Assembly (NCBI RefSeq): GCF_013034685.1
Contig: NZ_WQGO01000001.1
Span: forward strand, 62,001 to 126,000
DNA length: 64,000 bases
Direction: 5' to 3'
Source: Ruegeria lacuscaerulensis
GTDB taxonomy: Bacteria > Pseudomonadota > Alphaproteobacteria > Rhodobacterales > Rhodobacteraceae
Part shown: positions 38,300 through 49,119 of the stretch, in pieces
How positions within the stretch are numbered: the first letter of the stretch is position 1
Layout: every line of letters starts with the position of its first letter
Position numbers and translations under genes: made by a program
Notes under the pieces: model-generated
What the model was told of the DNA's origin: nothing
The model's input: the letters and a program-made list of their open reading frames with translations, nothing else
The model's database searches: none

Positions 38300-39108
38300 C
38301 CGGGACGGTACTGGATAAAATCAAAGCCTACAAGCTTGAGGAAGTTGCATCAGATAAGACGTATAAATCGCTGGAAACGCTCGAAGAAGAAGCGCGAGAA
38401 GCCGGTGAGACACGCGGGTTTACTGCAGCCATTCAAACCGCTGCCCGCACAGGGTATGGCCTGATTGCAGAGATCAAGAAAGCCAGTCCATCCAAGGGCT
38501 TGATCCGTCCCGATTTTGACCCACCCGCCTTGGCCAAAGCCTATGCGGATGGTGGGGCCACTTGTCTGTCCGTATTGACCGACACACCCAGCTTTCAGGG
38601 CGACAAACCGTTCCTAACCGCTGCGCGTGCCGCCTGTTCGCTGCCTGCACTGCGCAAGGATTTCATGTATGACCCCTATCAGGTGGTCGAAGCGCGTGCG
38701 CTGGGGGCAGATTGTATCCTTATCATCATGGCCTCGGTCGAGGACGCTCAGGCCGCAGAGTTGGAACAGACCGCTTTCGACTGGGGCATGGACGTTCTGA
38801 TCGAGGTGCATGACGAGGAAGAGCTTGAGCGTGCGACGGGCCTTAAAAGCCCTCTGATCGGGATAAACAACCGCAATCTCAAGACGTTCGAGACAACTCT
38901 TGATACCACCCGTCGCTTGTCAAAACTGGTGCCTGGCGATCGCACTATTGTCTGCGAAAGCGGTCTAAGCACCCCCGACGACCTTTCAGATATGGCCCGC
39001 TATGGAGCGCGCAGTTTCCTGATCGGCGAAAGCCTGATGCGTCAAGACGACGTCGCCTCGGCTACGCGCCACCTGCTGGCCAATCCTCTCATCCCCGGAG
39101 TGATGTGA
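38296..39108 (+). CDS. trpC: Indole-3-glycerol phosphate synthase
   Basis: A 270-residue TIM barrel: [28 protein letters not shown] (catalytic Lys in KKASPSKG), [35 protein letters not shown] and [17 protein letters not shown]. It closes the indole ring. The protein is monofunctional, without the TrpF domain. Its TGA shares one base with the moaC ATG. Confidence 0.96.
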   Translation: MTGTVLDKIKAYKLEEVASDKTYKSLETLEEEAREAGETRGFTAAIQTAARTGYGLIAEIKKASPSKGLIRPDFDPPALAKAYADGGATCLSVLTDTPSFQGDKPFLTAARAACSLPALRKDFMYDPYQVVEARALGADCILIIMASVEDAQAAELEQTAFDWGMDVLIEVHDEEELERATGLKSPLIGINNRNLKTFETTLDTTRRLSKLVPGDRTIVCESGLSTPDDLSDMARYGARSFLIGESLMRQDDVASATRHLLANPLIPGVM

Positions 39109-39581
39109 TGCCGTTAACTCATTTCGACGCACAGGGTCAGGCGCATATGGTCGACGTGTCTGAAAAGGCGGTTACAAATCGGGTCGCCGTTGCTTCCGGA
39201 CACATTAAAATGGCGCAGGAAACCTTTGATTTGATATCAGAAGGCCGGGCCAAAAAGGGCGATGTTCTGGGCGTGGCCCGACTGGCCGGAATCATGGGCG
39301 CCAAGAAAACACCGGACCTTATCCCACTATGTCACCCGCTGCCTGTCACCAAGGTCGCGGTTGAACTGATGTTGGACCCGGACTTGCCCGGTGTGCAGAT
39401 TGAGGCGACCGTCAAGACCTCGGGCCAGACGGGCGTCGAGATGGAGGCATTGACTGCCGCCTCGACCGCCGCCTTGACCGTCTATGACATGACCAAGGCA
39501 GTGGACAAGGCGATGGAGATCGGCGGCATTCGCGTATTGCTGAAAGATGGTGGTAAATCAGGGCGATACGAGGCGTCATGA
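39108..39581 (+). CDS. moaC: Cyclic pyranopterin monophosphate synthase
   Basis: A 157-residue protein with [56 protein letters not shown] (conserved CHPL) and [28 protein letters not shown]. It converts the MoaA product to cyclic pyranopterin in molybdenum cofactor synthesis. The ATG at 39108 (TGATG with trpC) is preferred to a GTG one codon earlier; CGGAG lies upstream. moaA is not in the window. Confidence 0.95.
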   Translation: MPLTHFDAQGQAHMVDVSEKAVTNRVAVASGHIKMAQETFDLISEGRAKKGDVLGVARLAGIMGAKKTPDLIPLCHPLPVTKVAVELMLDPDLPGVQIEATVKTSGQTGVEMEALTAASTAALTVYDMTKAVDKAMEIGGIRVLLKDGGKSGRYEAS

Positions 39582-40750
39582 TCTCAGTCAAAGACGCCCG
39601 CGCGCTGCTGTTCAAGCTGGTTTCGCCCCTGCCGTCCGAAACCGTTTCCTTGGCAGACTCTGCAGGCCGGTGCCTGGCCGCTGACGTCGTTGCCACTCGG
39701 GATCAACCACCCTTTGCGGCCTCGTCGATGGATGGTTACGCGGTCAAAGCCGCAGAGGTCGAACTGCACGCCATGTTCAAGGTCGTGGGCGAAGCTGCAG
39801 CTGGGCGGCGGTTTCAAGGTACAGTGGGTCCGGGACAAGCCGTGCGCATCTTCACCGGCGCGCCCGTTCCTGACGGGGCCGATTTCGTCGTGATCCAAGA
39901 GGACACCGACCGGCGCGGCGATCTGTTGACCATTGCCGACGAGCCAGGGGAGAAGACGAACATTCGCCCTGCCGGGGCCGACTTCAAAAGCGGCACAAAA
40001 ATATGCGCGCCCAAACAGTTACGACCCGAAGATGTTGCGCTGATGGCCGCAATGAACATTGCGGAAGTACCCGTCGCCCGCAAGCCGGTTGTCGCGCTGA
40101 TCTCGACCGGCGACGAATTGGTCATGCCCGGAGAGATCCCCGGCCCTGACCAGATCATCGCGTCCAACACTTTCGGCCTCAAGGCGTTGCTCGAGAAGAC
40201 CGGAGCACATGTGCGAGTCCTGCCGATAGCGCGCGACACGCAATCGTCTCTGGAAACCGCGTTTGGTTTGGCTGAAGGGGCCGATCTGGTCGTGACGATC
40301 GGTGGCGCATCGGTCGGTGATTACGACTTGGTCTCTGATGTCTCAAGCAATTTGGGGATGGACCGCGCCTTCTACAAGATCCGGATGCGTCCCGGGAAGC
40401 CTCTGATGGCCGGACGATTAGGGCAAAGCGCGATGGTTGGACTGCCGGGAAATCCCGTGAGTGCAATGGTTTGCGGCTATCTCTTCCTTGTTCCGATGAT
40501 CCGCCGGATGTTGGGAATTCAAGAGGTTCTTCAACCCTTCCGCACTGCAAAACTGGCGGCCGATATCAGCCAGAACGGGCCACGTGAACACTACATGCGC
40601 GCCGTTTTGGATTATGAAGGCATCCGCGCCTGCGATGATCAGGACAGTTCGCTGCTAAGCGTTCTAGCACAAGCCAACGCCCTGTTAGTGCGCCCGCCCG
40701 ATGACCCTGCGCGCTCGGCTGGGGACGAGGTTCAGTACCTGCCGATCTGA
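39578..40750 (+). CDS. moeA: Molybdopterin molybdenumtransferase
   Basis: A 390-residue enzyme with [53 protein letters not shown], then [14 protein letters not shown] and [27 protein letters not shown] and [12 protein letters not shown] in the MogA-like domain. It inserts molybdate into molybdopterin. Four-base overlap with moaC. The unit ends here; a 75-bp gap with the lexA promoter follows. Confidence 0.95.
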   Translation: MISVKDARALLFKLVSPLPSETVSLADSAGRCLAADVVATRDQPPFAASSMDGYAVKAAEVELHAMFKVVGEAAAGRRFQGTVGPGQAVRIFTGAPVPDGADFVVIQEDTDRRGDLLTIADEPGEKTNIRPAGADFKSGTKICAPKQLRPEDVALMAAMNIAEVPVARKPVVALISTGDELVMPGEIPGPDQIIASNTFGLKALLEKTGAHVRVLPIARDTQSSLETAFGLAEGADLVVTIGGASVGDYDLVSDVSSNLGMDRAFYKIRMRPGKPLMAGRLGQSAMVGLPGNPVSAMVCGYLFLVPMIRRMLGIQEVLQPFRTAKLAADISQNGPREHYMRAVLDYEGIRACDDQDSSLLSVLAQANALLVRPPDDPARSAGDEVQYLPI

Positions 40751-40763
40751 TGCGCCAAAACCA

Positions 40764-40792
40764 TTGACACAAAACGTGAACATGCGTAGAAC
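40764..40792 (+). promoter_or_regulatory. lexA promoter with LexA (SOS) box
   Basis: TTGACA at 40764-40769 and TAGAAC at 40787-40792, 17 bases apart, form a sigma-70 promoter. Across the -10 element lies GAAC-N7-GAAC (40778-40792), the inverted form of the alphaproteobacterial LexA site GTTC-N7-GTTC. Binding would block the promoter, so lexA is autoregulated and induced by DNA damage. Confidence 0.82.
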
Positions 40793-40825
40793 AAAAGAAA
40801 ACGCATGACCGACGAGGTGTGAGCA

Positions 40826-41524
40826 ATGCTGACCAAGAAGCAGTTGGATTTGTTGGAATTCATCCACAAACGCGTTCAAGCGGATGGTGTTCCCCCCAGT
40901 TTTGACGAGATGAAGGCGGCGCTGGACCTGCGGTCCAAGTCCGGCATCCACAGATTGATCACCGCGCTCGAGGAACGCGGCTTTATTCGTCGCCTCGCCC
41001 ACCGCGCCCGTGCGATTGAGATTGTGAAACTGCCCGAAAGCCTTGGGGGTGAGCCTACGGCCGCATTCAAGCCGCGTGTGATCGAAGGCGACAGGCCCGA
41101 TGGCCCGCGCCCAGCCAATTTTGACCCCGTGACCGTTGACGCAATGGAATTGCCCGTCATGGGTCGCATCGCCGCCGGTGTCCCGATTGAGGCGATCAGC
41201 CATGTCTCGCACCGTGTTGCAGTGCCGGGCACAATGGTCTCTGGCAAGGGTGAGCATTACGCGCTTGAGGTGCGGGGTGATTCCATGATCGACGCCGGAA
41301 TCAATGACGGGGACGTCGTGGTGATCCGAGAAACCTCGGTCGCGGATAATGGCGATATCGTCGTGGCGCTGGTCGAAGATCAGGAAGCCACGCTAAAGCG
41401 GTTTTTCCGGCGTGGGCATGCGATTGCGCTTGAGGCCGCGAACCCCGCCTACGAAACCCGAGTGCTGCCCGAGGACAAGGTCAAGGTACAAGGCCGGTTG
41501 GTCGGCCTGATCCGAAGCTACTGA
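40826..41524 (+). CDS. lexA: LexA repressor
   Basis: A 232-residue SOS repressor. N-terminal winged helix [32 protein letters not shown], then a long linker. The C-terminal peptidase has the Ala-Gly cleavage site in [11 protein letters not shown], the catalytic Ser in [12 protein letters not shown] and the Lys in ATLKRFF. It cleaves itself when RecA is activated. GAGGTGTGAG serves as ribosome-binding site. Convergent with comEC, with a 7-bp overlap of 3' ends. Confidence 0.97.
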   Translation: MLTKKQLDLLEFIHKRVQADGVPPSFDEMKAALDLRSKSGIHRLITALEERGFIRRLAHRARAIEIVKLPESLGGEPTAAFKPRVIEGDRPDGPRPANFDPVTVDAMELPVMGRIAAGVPIEAISHVSHRVAVPGTMVSGKGEHYALEVRGDSMIDAGINDGDVVVIRETSVADNGDIVVALVEDQEATLKRFFRRGHAIALEAANPAYETRVLPEDKVKVQGRLVGLIRSY

Positions 41525-43551
41525 GCCCGTTTGTCGCCGCGTGTTTTCGGAGACCACAGCCGGTCTCCGACAATCTTTCGGCTGGTCATGACCTTACTTC
41601 CAGACAGGGCAAGACTGCCGGTTTGTAACAGCCGCGCAGGATCATAGAGATCACAGTCCCCCTTCAGATCAACCTCTACGGCAGCAATCACGATCTGGTT
41701 CGACGTGCAGTCCCCAAAACCCGAGGCTGCTCGTTTTCCCGTCAGGTGAATCAGCTCTTTCCCGCGCCATGAATACCGCTGGATCGCACTCGGTTCAGGC
41801 CAACGCGCCGCGGCATTGGGCTGCGCCACCCCGTCCCCATCGTTTTCCAGCCAGACCGTCGCAATAAATCCGCTGCCTTTTTCCTTGCTCAGCGCGCGGC
41901 CTTGATCGGTCATGACGCCCACCAGCCCGCCTGAATCAGCAATCAGAACCTCGGGGCGTTGGCCTTGCCCCCACAGCAAAAAGGCAGCCGCCACGGCGCT
42001 GACCCCCAGCCATCTTGAACGCCCTTGCCAAAGGGCAATCCACAACGCTCCACATGCACAGAGAGGCAGCACGTAACCGGGCGGGCTTGCGACATGTCCA
42101 ACGGCGCCCTCCAACCCCGAGACCCGTTCGGACACCAGCAATATCCACTCCAGCCCCAGCCCCATCACCCCCAGCGCCAGTGAGTCCAGCCCGAAGGGGG
42201 CCAGCAAGGCCGCAACCACCGCGGCTGGCACCACAACCATGCCCATAACCGGCACGGACAGCATGTTTGCCACCAGCCCATAGTGCGACATCGTGTTGAA
42301 ATGCGCAGCACCGATCGGCGCCGTCGCCAGCCCGGCAATGGCAGAGGACAGGAACAGCCCAGCTACTGGTTTCAACCATTTAGGTCCGGGTAGCGGGCCG
42401 ACATCGCGCAATTGGCCGAAGACGGCCACCAAAGCGGTGGTGGCAGCAAAGGACATCTGAAAACCGGGGCTCAACAGCGATTCCGGCCGCAGAATCAATA
42501 CGATCAGCGCGGCAACGGCCACCGCGCGCAACGAAATGGCCCGGCGGTCGATGAGTACCGCCCCTAGCATGACGCTGGCCATGACAAAGGCACGCTCGGT
42601 CGCAACGCTACCGCCTGACAGCATCAGATAGACCGTCGCCGCGATCAGCGCCCCGATCGCGGCCAGTTTGCGCACAGGCCATCTGAGCGCCAAGACGGGC
42701 ACTGCTGACAGGCCGATACGGAGCGCAAGATACACAAAGCCCGTTAACAGCCCCATATGCAGACCCGAAATGGCCAGAAGATGCGCCAGGTTGGATGCAC
42801 GCAGGGACTCCAACGTGCTCTGACCCATACCGCTGCGATCTCCGGTGGTGACGGCTGCGGCGAAACCTCCGACCTCACCAGGCAGGATGGATCGGAGATG
42901 CCCGGATATCGCCATACGCCACGCTGTGATCTGCACCCCTTCGGGATTTGCTGCGGCAATCGTCAGGACCGGTACGCGTGTATATCCCACCGCGCCGAGG
43001 CTTTGAAACCATGCATGGCGGCGAAAGTCGAAACCACCGGGCTCCACCGGACCTTGCGGTGGCGACAGATGCCCTGTGGTCATGATGCGCTGCCCCGGTT
43101 CGATCTGCGCCACTGGGCCATGTAGCGAGAGCCGGACACGCTGCGGCCGACGATCCTTGGGCACATCCCCTATCCGCACCCGATCCAATGTCACCCGCAG
43201 CGCATCCGACGCAGAGCGGTCAATGGCGACGACCCGCCCCTCGACCGGGCCATAGTATCGCCACGACAAAACCGGCTCTGCTACCGTATGGGCGCGGATA
43301 CCGGCCAGTATGAACCCGACCGCGATCAGCGCCCCCCCGATTGCCAACGAGGCCCAGCCGGACCGTACCTTGCGGGCTAACCCCCAAGCCGCAAGAACGA
43401 CCGCGCCGAGACAGACGTAGACTTGCCAAGCCGGTTCGAACCGGAGCGAGAAATACAGACCGATCCCCATCGCCAGACACACAGGAGACCATGGAAACAG
43501 GTACCCGGTCTGGTTCAGCAATGCGGCTTCGACCCGGGCCAGAACACGCAT
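41518..43551 (-). CDS. comEC: ComEC/Rec2 family DNA-uptake channel protein
   Basis: A 677-residue polytopic membrane protein. A DUF4131-type N-terminal part with OB-like segment (residues ~100-200: [43 protein letters not shown]) precedes the competence core ([71 protein letters not shown]). The last ~150 residues sit where ComEC has its metallo-beta-lactamase domain, but no HxHxDH motif is visible, so nuclease activity is probably lost. Possible role is natural transformation. Divergent from gltX, 78 bp apart. Confidence 0.9.
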   Translation of the reverse strand: MRVLARVEAALLNQTGYLFPWSPVCLAMGIGLYFSLRFEPAWQVYVCLGAVVLAAWGLARKVRSGWASLAIGGALIAVGFILAGIRAHTVAEPVLSWRYYGPVEGRVVAIDRSASDALRVTLDRVRIGDVPKDRRPQRVRLSLHGPVAQIEPGQRIMTTGHLSPPQGPVEPGGFDFRRHAWFQSLGAVGYTRVPVLTIAAANPEGVQITAWRMAISGHLRSILPGEVGGFAAAVTTGDRSGMGQSTLESLRASNLAHLLAISGLHMGLLTGFVYLALRIGLSAVPVLALRWPVRKLAAIGALIAATVYLMLSGGSVATERAFVMASVMLGAVLIDRRAISLRAVAVAALIVLILRPESLLSPGFQMSFAATTALVAVFGQLRDVGPLPGPKWLKPVAGLFLSSAIAGLATAPIGAAHFNTMSHYGLVANMLSVPVMGMVVVPAAVVAALLAPFGLDSLALGVMGLGLEWILLVSERVSGLEGAVGHVASPPGYVLPLCACGALWIALWQGRSRWLGVSAVAAAFLLWGQGQRPEVLIADSGGLVGVMTDQGRALSKEKGSGFIATVWLENDGDGVAQPNAAARWPEPSAIQRYSWRGKELIHLTGKRAASGFGDCTSNQIVIAAVEVDLKGDCDLYDPARLLQTGSLALSGSKVMTSRKIVGDRLWSPKTRGDKRAQ

Positions 43552-43629
43552 GGTTGCCCCCGTCCCTCAGCCTCGTTAGACAGGCGCCAAACTATGCCCG
43601 ACACGGTTACCAAAAGGTTAATCCACACA

Positions 43630-45030
43630 ATGTCCGATCAGGTCGTCACCCGTTTCGCCCCCTCGCCCACCGGTTTTCTACATATCGGCGGCGCGCGCAC
43701 CGCGCTGTTTAATTGGCTTTATGCCCGTGGCCGCGGTGGCAAGTTCCTGCTGCGGATCGAGGACACCGACCGCGAGCGCTCGACCCCCGAGGCGACGGCA
43801 GCCATCCTGCAAGGTATGGCGTGGCTGGGTCTGGACCATGATGGCGATGTAATCAGCCAGTTCGAGGGCGCGGCGCGTCATGCCGAAGTGGCCAACCAGC
43901 TGCTGGCCGAGGGCAAGGCGTATAAATGCTTTGCCACCCAAGATGAAATCGCCGCCTTCCGCGAACAAGCGAAGGCCGAGGGCAAATCGACCCTGTACCG
44001 CAGCCCCTGGCGCGACGCCGACGCCGCGACCCATCCAGACGCACCTTTTGTGGTCCGCATCAAGGCCCCGCAGGACGGCGCGACCGTGATCCGCGATCAG
44101 GTTCAGGGGGACGTGACCATCCGCAATGATCAGTTGGATGACATGATCCTGCTGCGCTCGGACAGGACACCGGTTTATATGCTGGCCGTGGTGGTGGACG
44201 ATCACGATATGGGTGTGACCCACGTGATCCGGGGCGACGACCACCTGAACAACGCAGCGCGTCAGATGATGATCTATCAGGCCATGGGCTGGGACGTTCC
44301 GGTCTGGGCCCATATCCCGCTTATCCATGGGCCCGACGGCAAGAAACTGTCGAAACGCCACGGCGCGTTGGGCGCTCAGGAGTATCAGGCCATGGGCTAT
44401 CCTGCGGCCGGCATGCGCAACTATCTGGCGCGTCTGGGCTGGAGTCACGGCGATGACGAGTTTTTCACCGACGCACAGGCGAAGGAATGGTTCGATCTGG
44501 ACGGGATCGGCAAAAGCCCGGCCCGGTTCGATCTGAAAAAGCTAGAAAATCTGTGCGGGCAACATATCGCTATCTCGGACGATGCTGCACTGCGGCAGGA
44601 AATCGAAGCTTACCTTGATGCGGCCCAATTGCCAGCGCTAACCGATACACAATCGAGTGATCTGGAACGTGCGATGTATTGCCTCAAGGATCGGGCCCGC
44701 ACCTTCCCGGAACTGCTTGAAAAGGCCCATTTTGCCCTGACTTCCCGCCCCATCCAACCAGATGAGAAAGCGGCCAAGGCGCTGGCATCAGTATCCGATG
44801 GTATACTGAATGAATTGACGCCGCAGTTGCAAAATGTTAGCTGGTCGCGGAGCGAACTGGAGGAGGCCTTGAATTCCTTTGCGGAAGCCAAGGGCCTCAA
44901 GTTCGGCAAGCTGGCGGGGCCGTTGCGCGCCGTCTTGGCGGGTCGGGCTGTAACTCCTTCGGTTTTTGACATGATGCTTGTGCTGGGCCAGGAGGAAACT
45001 CTGGCGCGGCTATCTGATGCAGCGAACTAA
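43630..45030 (+). CDS. gltX: Glutamate--tRNA ligase
   Basis: A 466-residue class I synthetase with [28 protein letters not shown] (HIGH as HIGG) and [15 protein letters not shown] as the KMSKS loop. The C-terminal anticodon-binding part is complete. In alphaproteobacteria it may charge tRNA-Glu and, in some forms, tRNA-Gln. The start at 43630 (MSDQVVTRF) is chosen over longer frames that would run into the divergent comEC promoter. Confidence 0.96.
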   Translation: MSDQVVTRFAPSPTGFLHIGGARTALFNWLYARGRGGKFLLRIEDTDRERSTPEATAAILQGMAWLGLDHDGDVISQFEGAARHAEVANQLLAEGKAYKCFATQDEIAAFREQAKAEGKSTLYRSPWRDADAATHPDAPFVVRIKAPQDGATVIRDQVQGDVTIRNDQLDDMILLRSDRTPVYMLAVVVDDHDMGVTHVIRGDDHLNNAARQMMIYQAMGWDVPVWAHIPLIHGPDGKKLSKRHGALGAQEYQAMGYPAAGMRNYLARLGWSHGDDEFFTDAQAKEWFDLDGIGKSPARFDLKKLENLCGQHIAISDDAALRQEIEAYLDAAQLPALTDTQSSDLERAMYCLKDRARTFPELLEKAHFALTSRPIQPDEKAAKALASVSDGILNELTPQLQNVSWSRSELEEALNSFAEAKGLKFGKLAGPLRAVLAGRAVTPSVFDMMLVLGQEETLARLSDAAN

Positions 45031-45151
45031 ACCCGATCTTCACATTTGGGTAACGCTGCTCCGCTAACACCCGGACTGCGCGCGTGCGCGCATCCGTTGC
45101 CCGCAGGATCGGACAGCGTTCCGTTTTGCGCAAGATTGAGGAAGGGAAAAT

Positions 45152-46447
45152 ATGACCGACAGCAACAAATCAGCCACTCTTACCGTGCATGGCGAAACAT
45201 ATGAGCTGCCGATTCATTCGCCGACTGCCGGGCCTGATGTGATCGATATCCGCAAGCTGTACGGCACTGCGGGTGTGTTCACCTATGACCCCGGCTTCAC
45301 CTCGACCGCCAGCTGTGACAGCACAATCACTTATATTGATGGCGAAAAAGGTGAACTGCTGCACCGTGGCTATCCGATTGACCAGCTGGCAGGCAAATCC
45401 CACTTCCTCGAGGTTTGCTACCTGCTGCTGTACGGAGAGCTGCCGACCGCGCCCGTTCTGGAAAAATTCGAATCCACCATCACGCGTCACACCATGCTGC
45501 ACGAGCAGATGCAGTATTTCTACCGTGGATTCCGTCGCGATGCGCACCCGATGGCGATCATGGTTGGTGTCGTCGGCGCAATGTCGGCCTTCTATCACGA
45601 TTCAACCGATATCTCGGACCCTCATCAGCGCGAGGTTGCCTCGCATCGCCTGATCGCCAAGATGCCGACCATCGCGGCCTGGGCATACAAATATCACACC
45701 GGTCAGCCTTTCGTATATCCGCGAAACGATCTGGACTATGCGTCGAACTTTCTGCGTATGTGCTTTAGCGTCCCGGCCGAGGAATATGAGGTGAACCCGA
45801 TCCTCAGCCGCGCGATGGACCGCATCTTTACTCTCCACGCCGATCACGAGCAGAACGCCTCGACCTCGACCGTGCGTCTGGCCTCAAGCTCGGGTGCCAA
45901 CCCGTTTGCCTGTATTGCGGCCGGCATCGCCTGTCTGTGGGGCCCGGCCCATGGTGGCGCGAACCAGGCATGTCTTGAGATGCTGGAAGAGATCGGCTCG
46001 GTCGAAAACATTCCCGAATACATCGCCCGCGCCAAGGACAAGAACGATCCGTTCCGTCTGATGGGTTTTGGCCACCGCGTGTACAAGAACTTTGACCCGC
46101 GCGCCAAGGTGATGAAACAGTCCGCCGACGAAGTGCTGGATCTGCTGGGTATCGAAGACAACCCGAAGCTGCAGGTAGCCAAGGCGTTGGAAAAGCAGGC
46201 TCTGGAAGATCCGTATTTTGCCGAGAAAAAGCTGTTCCCGAACGTGGACTTCTATTCGGGCATCATCCTCGAGGCGATGGGCTTCCCGACCTCGATGTTC
46301 ACGCCGATCTTTGCCCTGTCGCGCACCGTGGGCTGGGTCAGCCAGTGGAAAGAGATGATCGCCGATCCGCAGAACAAGATCGGTCGTCCGCGTCAGCTGT
46401 ATCTGGGCGAGACCACCCGCGACTACGTCGATATCGAAAACCGCTGA
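45152..46447 (+). CDS. gltA: Citrate synthase
   Basis: A 431-residue type II (hexameric, NADH-sensitive class) enzyme. [63 protein letters not shown] (catalytic His), [16 protein letters not shown] and [18 protein letters not shown] (active-site His and Arg) are intact. It opens the TCA cycle. AGGAAGGG precedes the ATG. A strong terminator follows. Confidence 0.97.
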   Translation: MTDSNKSATLTVHGETYELPIHSPTAGPDVIDIRKLYGTAGVFTYDPGFTSTASCDSTITYIDGEKGELLHRGYPIDQLAGKSHFLEVCYLLLYGELPTAPVLEKFESTITRHTMLHEQMQYFYRGFRRDAHPMAIMVGVVGAMSAFYHDSTDISDPHQREVASHRLIAKMPTIAAWAYKYHTGQPFVYPRNDLDYASNFLRMCFSVPAEEYEVNPILSRAMDRIFTLHADHEQNASTSTVRLASSSGANPFACIAAGIACLWGPAHGGANQACLEMLEEIGSVENIPEYIARAKDKNDPFRLMGFGHRVYKNFDPRAKVMKQSADEVLDLLGIEDNPKLQVAKALEKQALEDPYFAEKKLFPNVDFYSGIILEAMGFPTSMFTPIFALSRTVGWVSQWKEMIADPQNKIGRPRQLYLGETTRDYVDIENR

Positions 46448-46466
46448 TATACCCTATCGAAAAAGT

Positions 46467-46492
46467 AAAACCCCGCTACCTGGCGGGGTTTT
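46467..46492. terminator. Bidirectional terminator after gltA
   Basis: AAAACCCCGC (46467-46476) and GCGGGGTTTT (46483-46492) form a perfect 10-bp stem with loop TACCTG, with T-run on the plus side and A-run giving T on the minus side. It serves gltA and probably also the convergent small gene at 46540. Confidence 0.92.
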
Positions 46493-46539
46493 TCATTTTG
46501 ACAGCACCCGCTCAGTGGGCGAAATCGGGACGTTTCCGC

Positions 46540-46815
46540 CTATTTCGGCATGACCTTTCTCAGCGCTTTGATCGCGTCGTCCATTTTCTTTTTCGCATCA
46601 CCGACCTTTTTGTGCAGCGTGCCGATTTTGGCCGCAACTTTGGACAGCTCTATCGTCGCCGGGCCCATCGCCGAGACATTGCCGCCCTTGATGATGTCAT
46701 TGTACTTCGACAGGTCCTTGTTGGCCTTATCCAATTCTTGTTGCGATTTATGATAGACTGCCGTTGCGGCCTGCATCTTCTTCGCGGCTGCTTCGATTTC
46801 CTTGGGGGTACCCAT
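46540..46815 (-). CDS. Small Lys/Ala-rich, probably coiled-coil protein of unknown function
   Basis: A 91-residue protein. It starts at ATG 46815, seven bases after GAGGAGGAAA, a very strong ribosome-binding site; a longer frame exists but would lose this. The sequence is helical and charged: IEAAAKKMQAATAVYHKSQQELDKANKDLSKY and ELSKVAAKIGTLHKKVGDAKKKMDDAIKALRKVMPK show heptad-like spacing, separated by a Gly-rich break (IIKGGNVSAMG). No Cys or Trp. I do not recognise the family. High lysine content could mean nucleic-acid or partner binding; inference only. Confidence 0.72.
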   Translation of the reverse strand: MGTPKEIEAAAKKMQAATAVYHKSQQELDKANKDLSKYNDIIKGGNVSAMGPATIELSKVAAKIGTLHKKVGDAKKKMDDAIKALRKVMPK

Positions 46816-46972
46816 CTTTTCCTCCTCAACAGTAACCTCAGCTTCGGGAGATATCGGGGCAGCCACGAGATATCCAGATGTGTTTCATCGCATGACCAAA
46901 ACTTAATATTCCTGTAAAAACAGACGCCTAAAAGCCAATGTTTAGCCGCAGAAAAACCACGACCTTTTGGGT

Positions 46973-48037
46973 TCAAAACAGAGCGAGCTGATCCCCCGGT
47001 TGCGCTGGTCTGGCAAACAGATCGCTTCGCAGAGGCGGCCTGCGCGTCGCAAGCCCAAGCCGTTTGACAGCCAAAGCAAACCGCTTTGCTATCAGCGCGG
47101 CATACTCGCCCTCACCGCGCATCCGGTGGCCCCAGCGCGGGTCATAGTCCCGACCGCCATGCATCTCGCGCAGTTTGGACATGACCTTTTCCGCGCGTGC
47201 GGGTTCGTGGTCGTGCAACCACTCTTGCCACAAGGTGGACACCTCCCGCGGAAGACGCAGCATGATCCAGCTTGCCGCATCCGCACCTGCGTCCCGGCCA
47301 GCCTCCAGCAGCGCCTCCAATTCATGGTCGGTCAGGCCCGGAACCAGGGGTGAGGTCATGACCCGCACTGGCACCCCTGCCCCGGTCAACCGGCGAATGG
47401 CCGCCAGACGGCGGTTCGGTGACGGCGCGCGTGGCTCCATCCGGCGGGACAGATCGGCGTCCAGAGTGGTCAGCGAAATTCCGACCCGCACCAATCCGTC
47501 CTGCGCCATCTCTGCCAGGATATCCAGATCGCGTTCGATCAGGGCCCCTTTGGTAACGATCCCAATAGGATGCCGGAAGTCCCGCAATACGGACAGACAT
47601 TCCCGCGTGATCCTCAAATCCCGCTCAATCGGTTGATACGGGTCCGTATTTGTCCCCAGCGCAATGGTTGCCACCTTGTAACGCGGCGATGAAAGCTCTT
47701 TACGCAAGACAACAGCCGCATTAGGCCGCGCGATCAGGCGGGTTTCAAAATCCAACCCCGGAGACAGCCCGAGATAGGCATGAGACGGGCGGGCAAAGCA
47801 GTAGGCGCAGCCGTGCTCACACCCCCGATACGGGTTGATCGAGCGATCAAACGGCAGATCGGGCGACCGGTTATAGATGATCAGACTGCGCGCGACTTCT
47901 GTTCGCACTTCGGTGCGCAGGGGCAGCAGATCTTCCTCAAGCTCCCACCCATCCGTGCAGGTCTCGGTCTCGAATTGTTCGAACCGGCCTGCTGCGTTGG
48001 TTGCGACACCGCGGGCTCGGACATGCGGTCGCGACAT
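46973..48037 (-). CDS. Radical SAM protein, PA0069 (Spl-like) family, with C-terminal QLALF
   Basis: A 354-residue radical SAM enzyme. The cluster motif is CEHGCAYC in NPYRGCEHGCAYCFARPSHAYLG, followed by TNTDPYQPIERDLRITRECL, GIVTKGALIERDLDIL and VRVMTSPLVPGLTDHELEAL. This is the PA0069 family, distantly like spore photoproduct lyase; role unknown, possibly nucleic-acid repair. The protein ends in GDQLALF, close to the QL[SD]LF beta-clamp binding consensus used by DnaE2, ImuB and other clamp clients. The ATG at 48037 is chosen over an upstream in-frame start (GGGAAA lies before it). Confidence 0.85.
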   Translation of the reverse strand: MSRPHVRARGVATNAAGRFEQFETETCTDGWELEEDLLPLRTEVRTEVARSLIIYNRSPDLPFDRSINPYRGCEHGCAYCFARPSHAYLGLSPGLDFETRLIARPNAAVVLRKELSSPRYKVATIALGTNTDPYQPIERDLRITRECLSVLRDFRHPIGIVTKGALIERDLDILAEMAQDGLVRVGISLTTLDADLSRRMEPRAPSPNRRLAAIRRLTGAGVPVRVMTSPLVPGLTDHELEALLEAGRDAGADAASWIMLRLPREVSTLWQEWLHDHEPARAEKVMSKLREMHGGRDYDPRWGHRMRGEGEYAALIAKRFALAVKRLGLATRRPPLRSDLFARPAQPGDQLALF

Positions 48038-48339
48038 ATTTTGTTTCCCTTTTGTTCTCACTCTCAAATTAGGCTCGAACCGCCGGAATCGCAAGGCCTG
48101 GTTACCATCCCGCAAGAGTTTTCAAACCTTTGCACCGCCCCTCGATTTGACTGAAACCTGAAACCAATTCAGGATGATCTTGCGGGAAATGACGTCGAGT
48201 TGATTGAGATTTTGCCGTATAGGTCGGTCTCGGAACCGCCAAGGTCGCAATCGTCACAGTCTGGATGCGACGTTTTGGCCAAAACGGAAAAAATGCCACC
48301 AACGGGCGCTATGCCCGAACAGCCCTAGGGAAACGCCCC
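48038..48339. other. Divergent intergenic region with a 16-bp palindrome, upstream of the corrinoid protein gene
   Basis: 302 bp between the PA0069-like gene and the corrinoid protein gene. A perfect palindrome CGTTTTGGCCAAAACG lies at 48271-48286, 54 bp before the corrinoid ATG, and is followed by an A-rich run. A TTGACT (from about 48147) with 17-bp spacing to CAGGAT is a possible promoter. I could not match it to SAM or cobalamin riboswitch motifs. Confidence 0.45.
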
Positions 48340-49038
48340 ATGTCCGATGAAGAAGACATCGTCCTGTCCGAACTGAACGACGACGAACTTGTCGAACAGA
48401 TGTTCGACGACCTGTACGACGGTCTGAAAGAAGAGATTGAAGAAGGTGTGAACATCCTGCTGGAACGCGGATGGACCCCTTACGACATCCTGACCAAGGC
48501 GCTGGTTGGCGGTATGACCATCGTGGGCCACGACTTCCGCGACGGCATCCTGTTTGTTCCCGAAGTTCTGCTGGCCGCAAACGCGATGAAGGGCGGCATG
48601 GCCATCCTTAAGCCGCTACTGGCCGAAACCGGCGCACCCCGCGTCGGCAAAATGGTGATCGGAACCGTGAAGGGCGACATCCACGACATCGGCAAGAACC
48701 TGGTGTCCATGATGATGGAAGGCGCCGGCTTCGAGGTGGTCGATATCGGCATCAACAACCCGGTCGAGAACTATCTGGAAGCACTTGAAACCGAAAAGCC
48801 CGATATTCTGGGCATGTCGGCCCTGCTGACCACGACCATGCCCTACATGAAGGTTGTGATCGACACGATGGTCGAGCAAGGCCTGCGCGAAGAATACATC
48901 GTTCTGGTCGGCGGCGCGCCCCTGAACGAAGAGTTCGGCAAAGCGATCGGCGCCGACGGCTATTGCCGTGACGCAGCCGTCGCCGTGGAAATGGCAAAGG
49001 ACTTCGTCTCGCGCAAGCATAACCAGCTGGCGGGTTGA
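48340..49038 (+). CDS. Corrinoid (cobalamin-binding) protein, MtbC/MtaC-like
   Basis: A 232-residue two-domain protein. The N-terminal ~95 residues are the helical cap domain (LYDGLKEEIEEGVNILLERGWTPYDILTKALVGGMTIVG). The C-terminal Rossmann-like domain has the cobalt-ligand motif GTVKGDIHDIGKNLVSMMMEG (D-x-H-x-x-G, His is the lower ligand), then GMSALLTTTMPYMK and LVGGAPLNEEFG. It carries a methyl group between two methyltransferases. Candidate partners are the MttB-like protein at 20625, or a split methionine synthase as described in Roseobacter-group bacteria (from memory, not checked). The second reading is supported by the DUF1638 neighbour. Confidence 0.9.
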   Translation: MSDEEDIVLSELNDDELVEQMFDDLYDGLKEEIEEGVNILLERGWTPYDILTKALVGGMTIVGHDFRDGILFVPEVLLAANAMKGGMAILKPLLAETGAPRVGKMVIGTVKGDIHDIGKNLVSMMMEGAGFEVVDIGINNPVENYLEALETEKPDILGMSALLTTTMPYMKVVIDTMVEQGLREEYIVLVGGAPLNEEFGKAIGADGYCRDAAVAVEMAKDFVSRKHNQLAG

Positions 49039-49062
49039 TCGGACCTACACTCCGAATTCAAG

Positions 49063-49090
49063 GCCGTCCGGCAACCGGGCGGCTTTTTTT
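49063..49090 (+). terminator. Terminator between the corrinoid protein and DUF1638 genes
   Basis: GCCGTCCGG (49063-49071), loop CAA, CCGGGCGGC (49075-49083) with one G-T pair, then seven T. It stands 24 bp after the corrinoid stop but only 29 bp before the DUF1638 start, leaving little room for a separate promoter. The downstream gene is therefore probably expressed by partial read-through. Confidence 0.88.
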
Positions 49091-49119
49091 ATTCAACACC
49101 CAAGGCCCATGGGGGTGAC

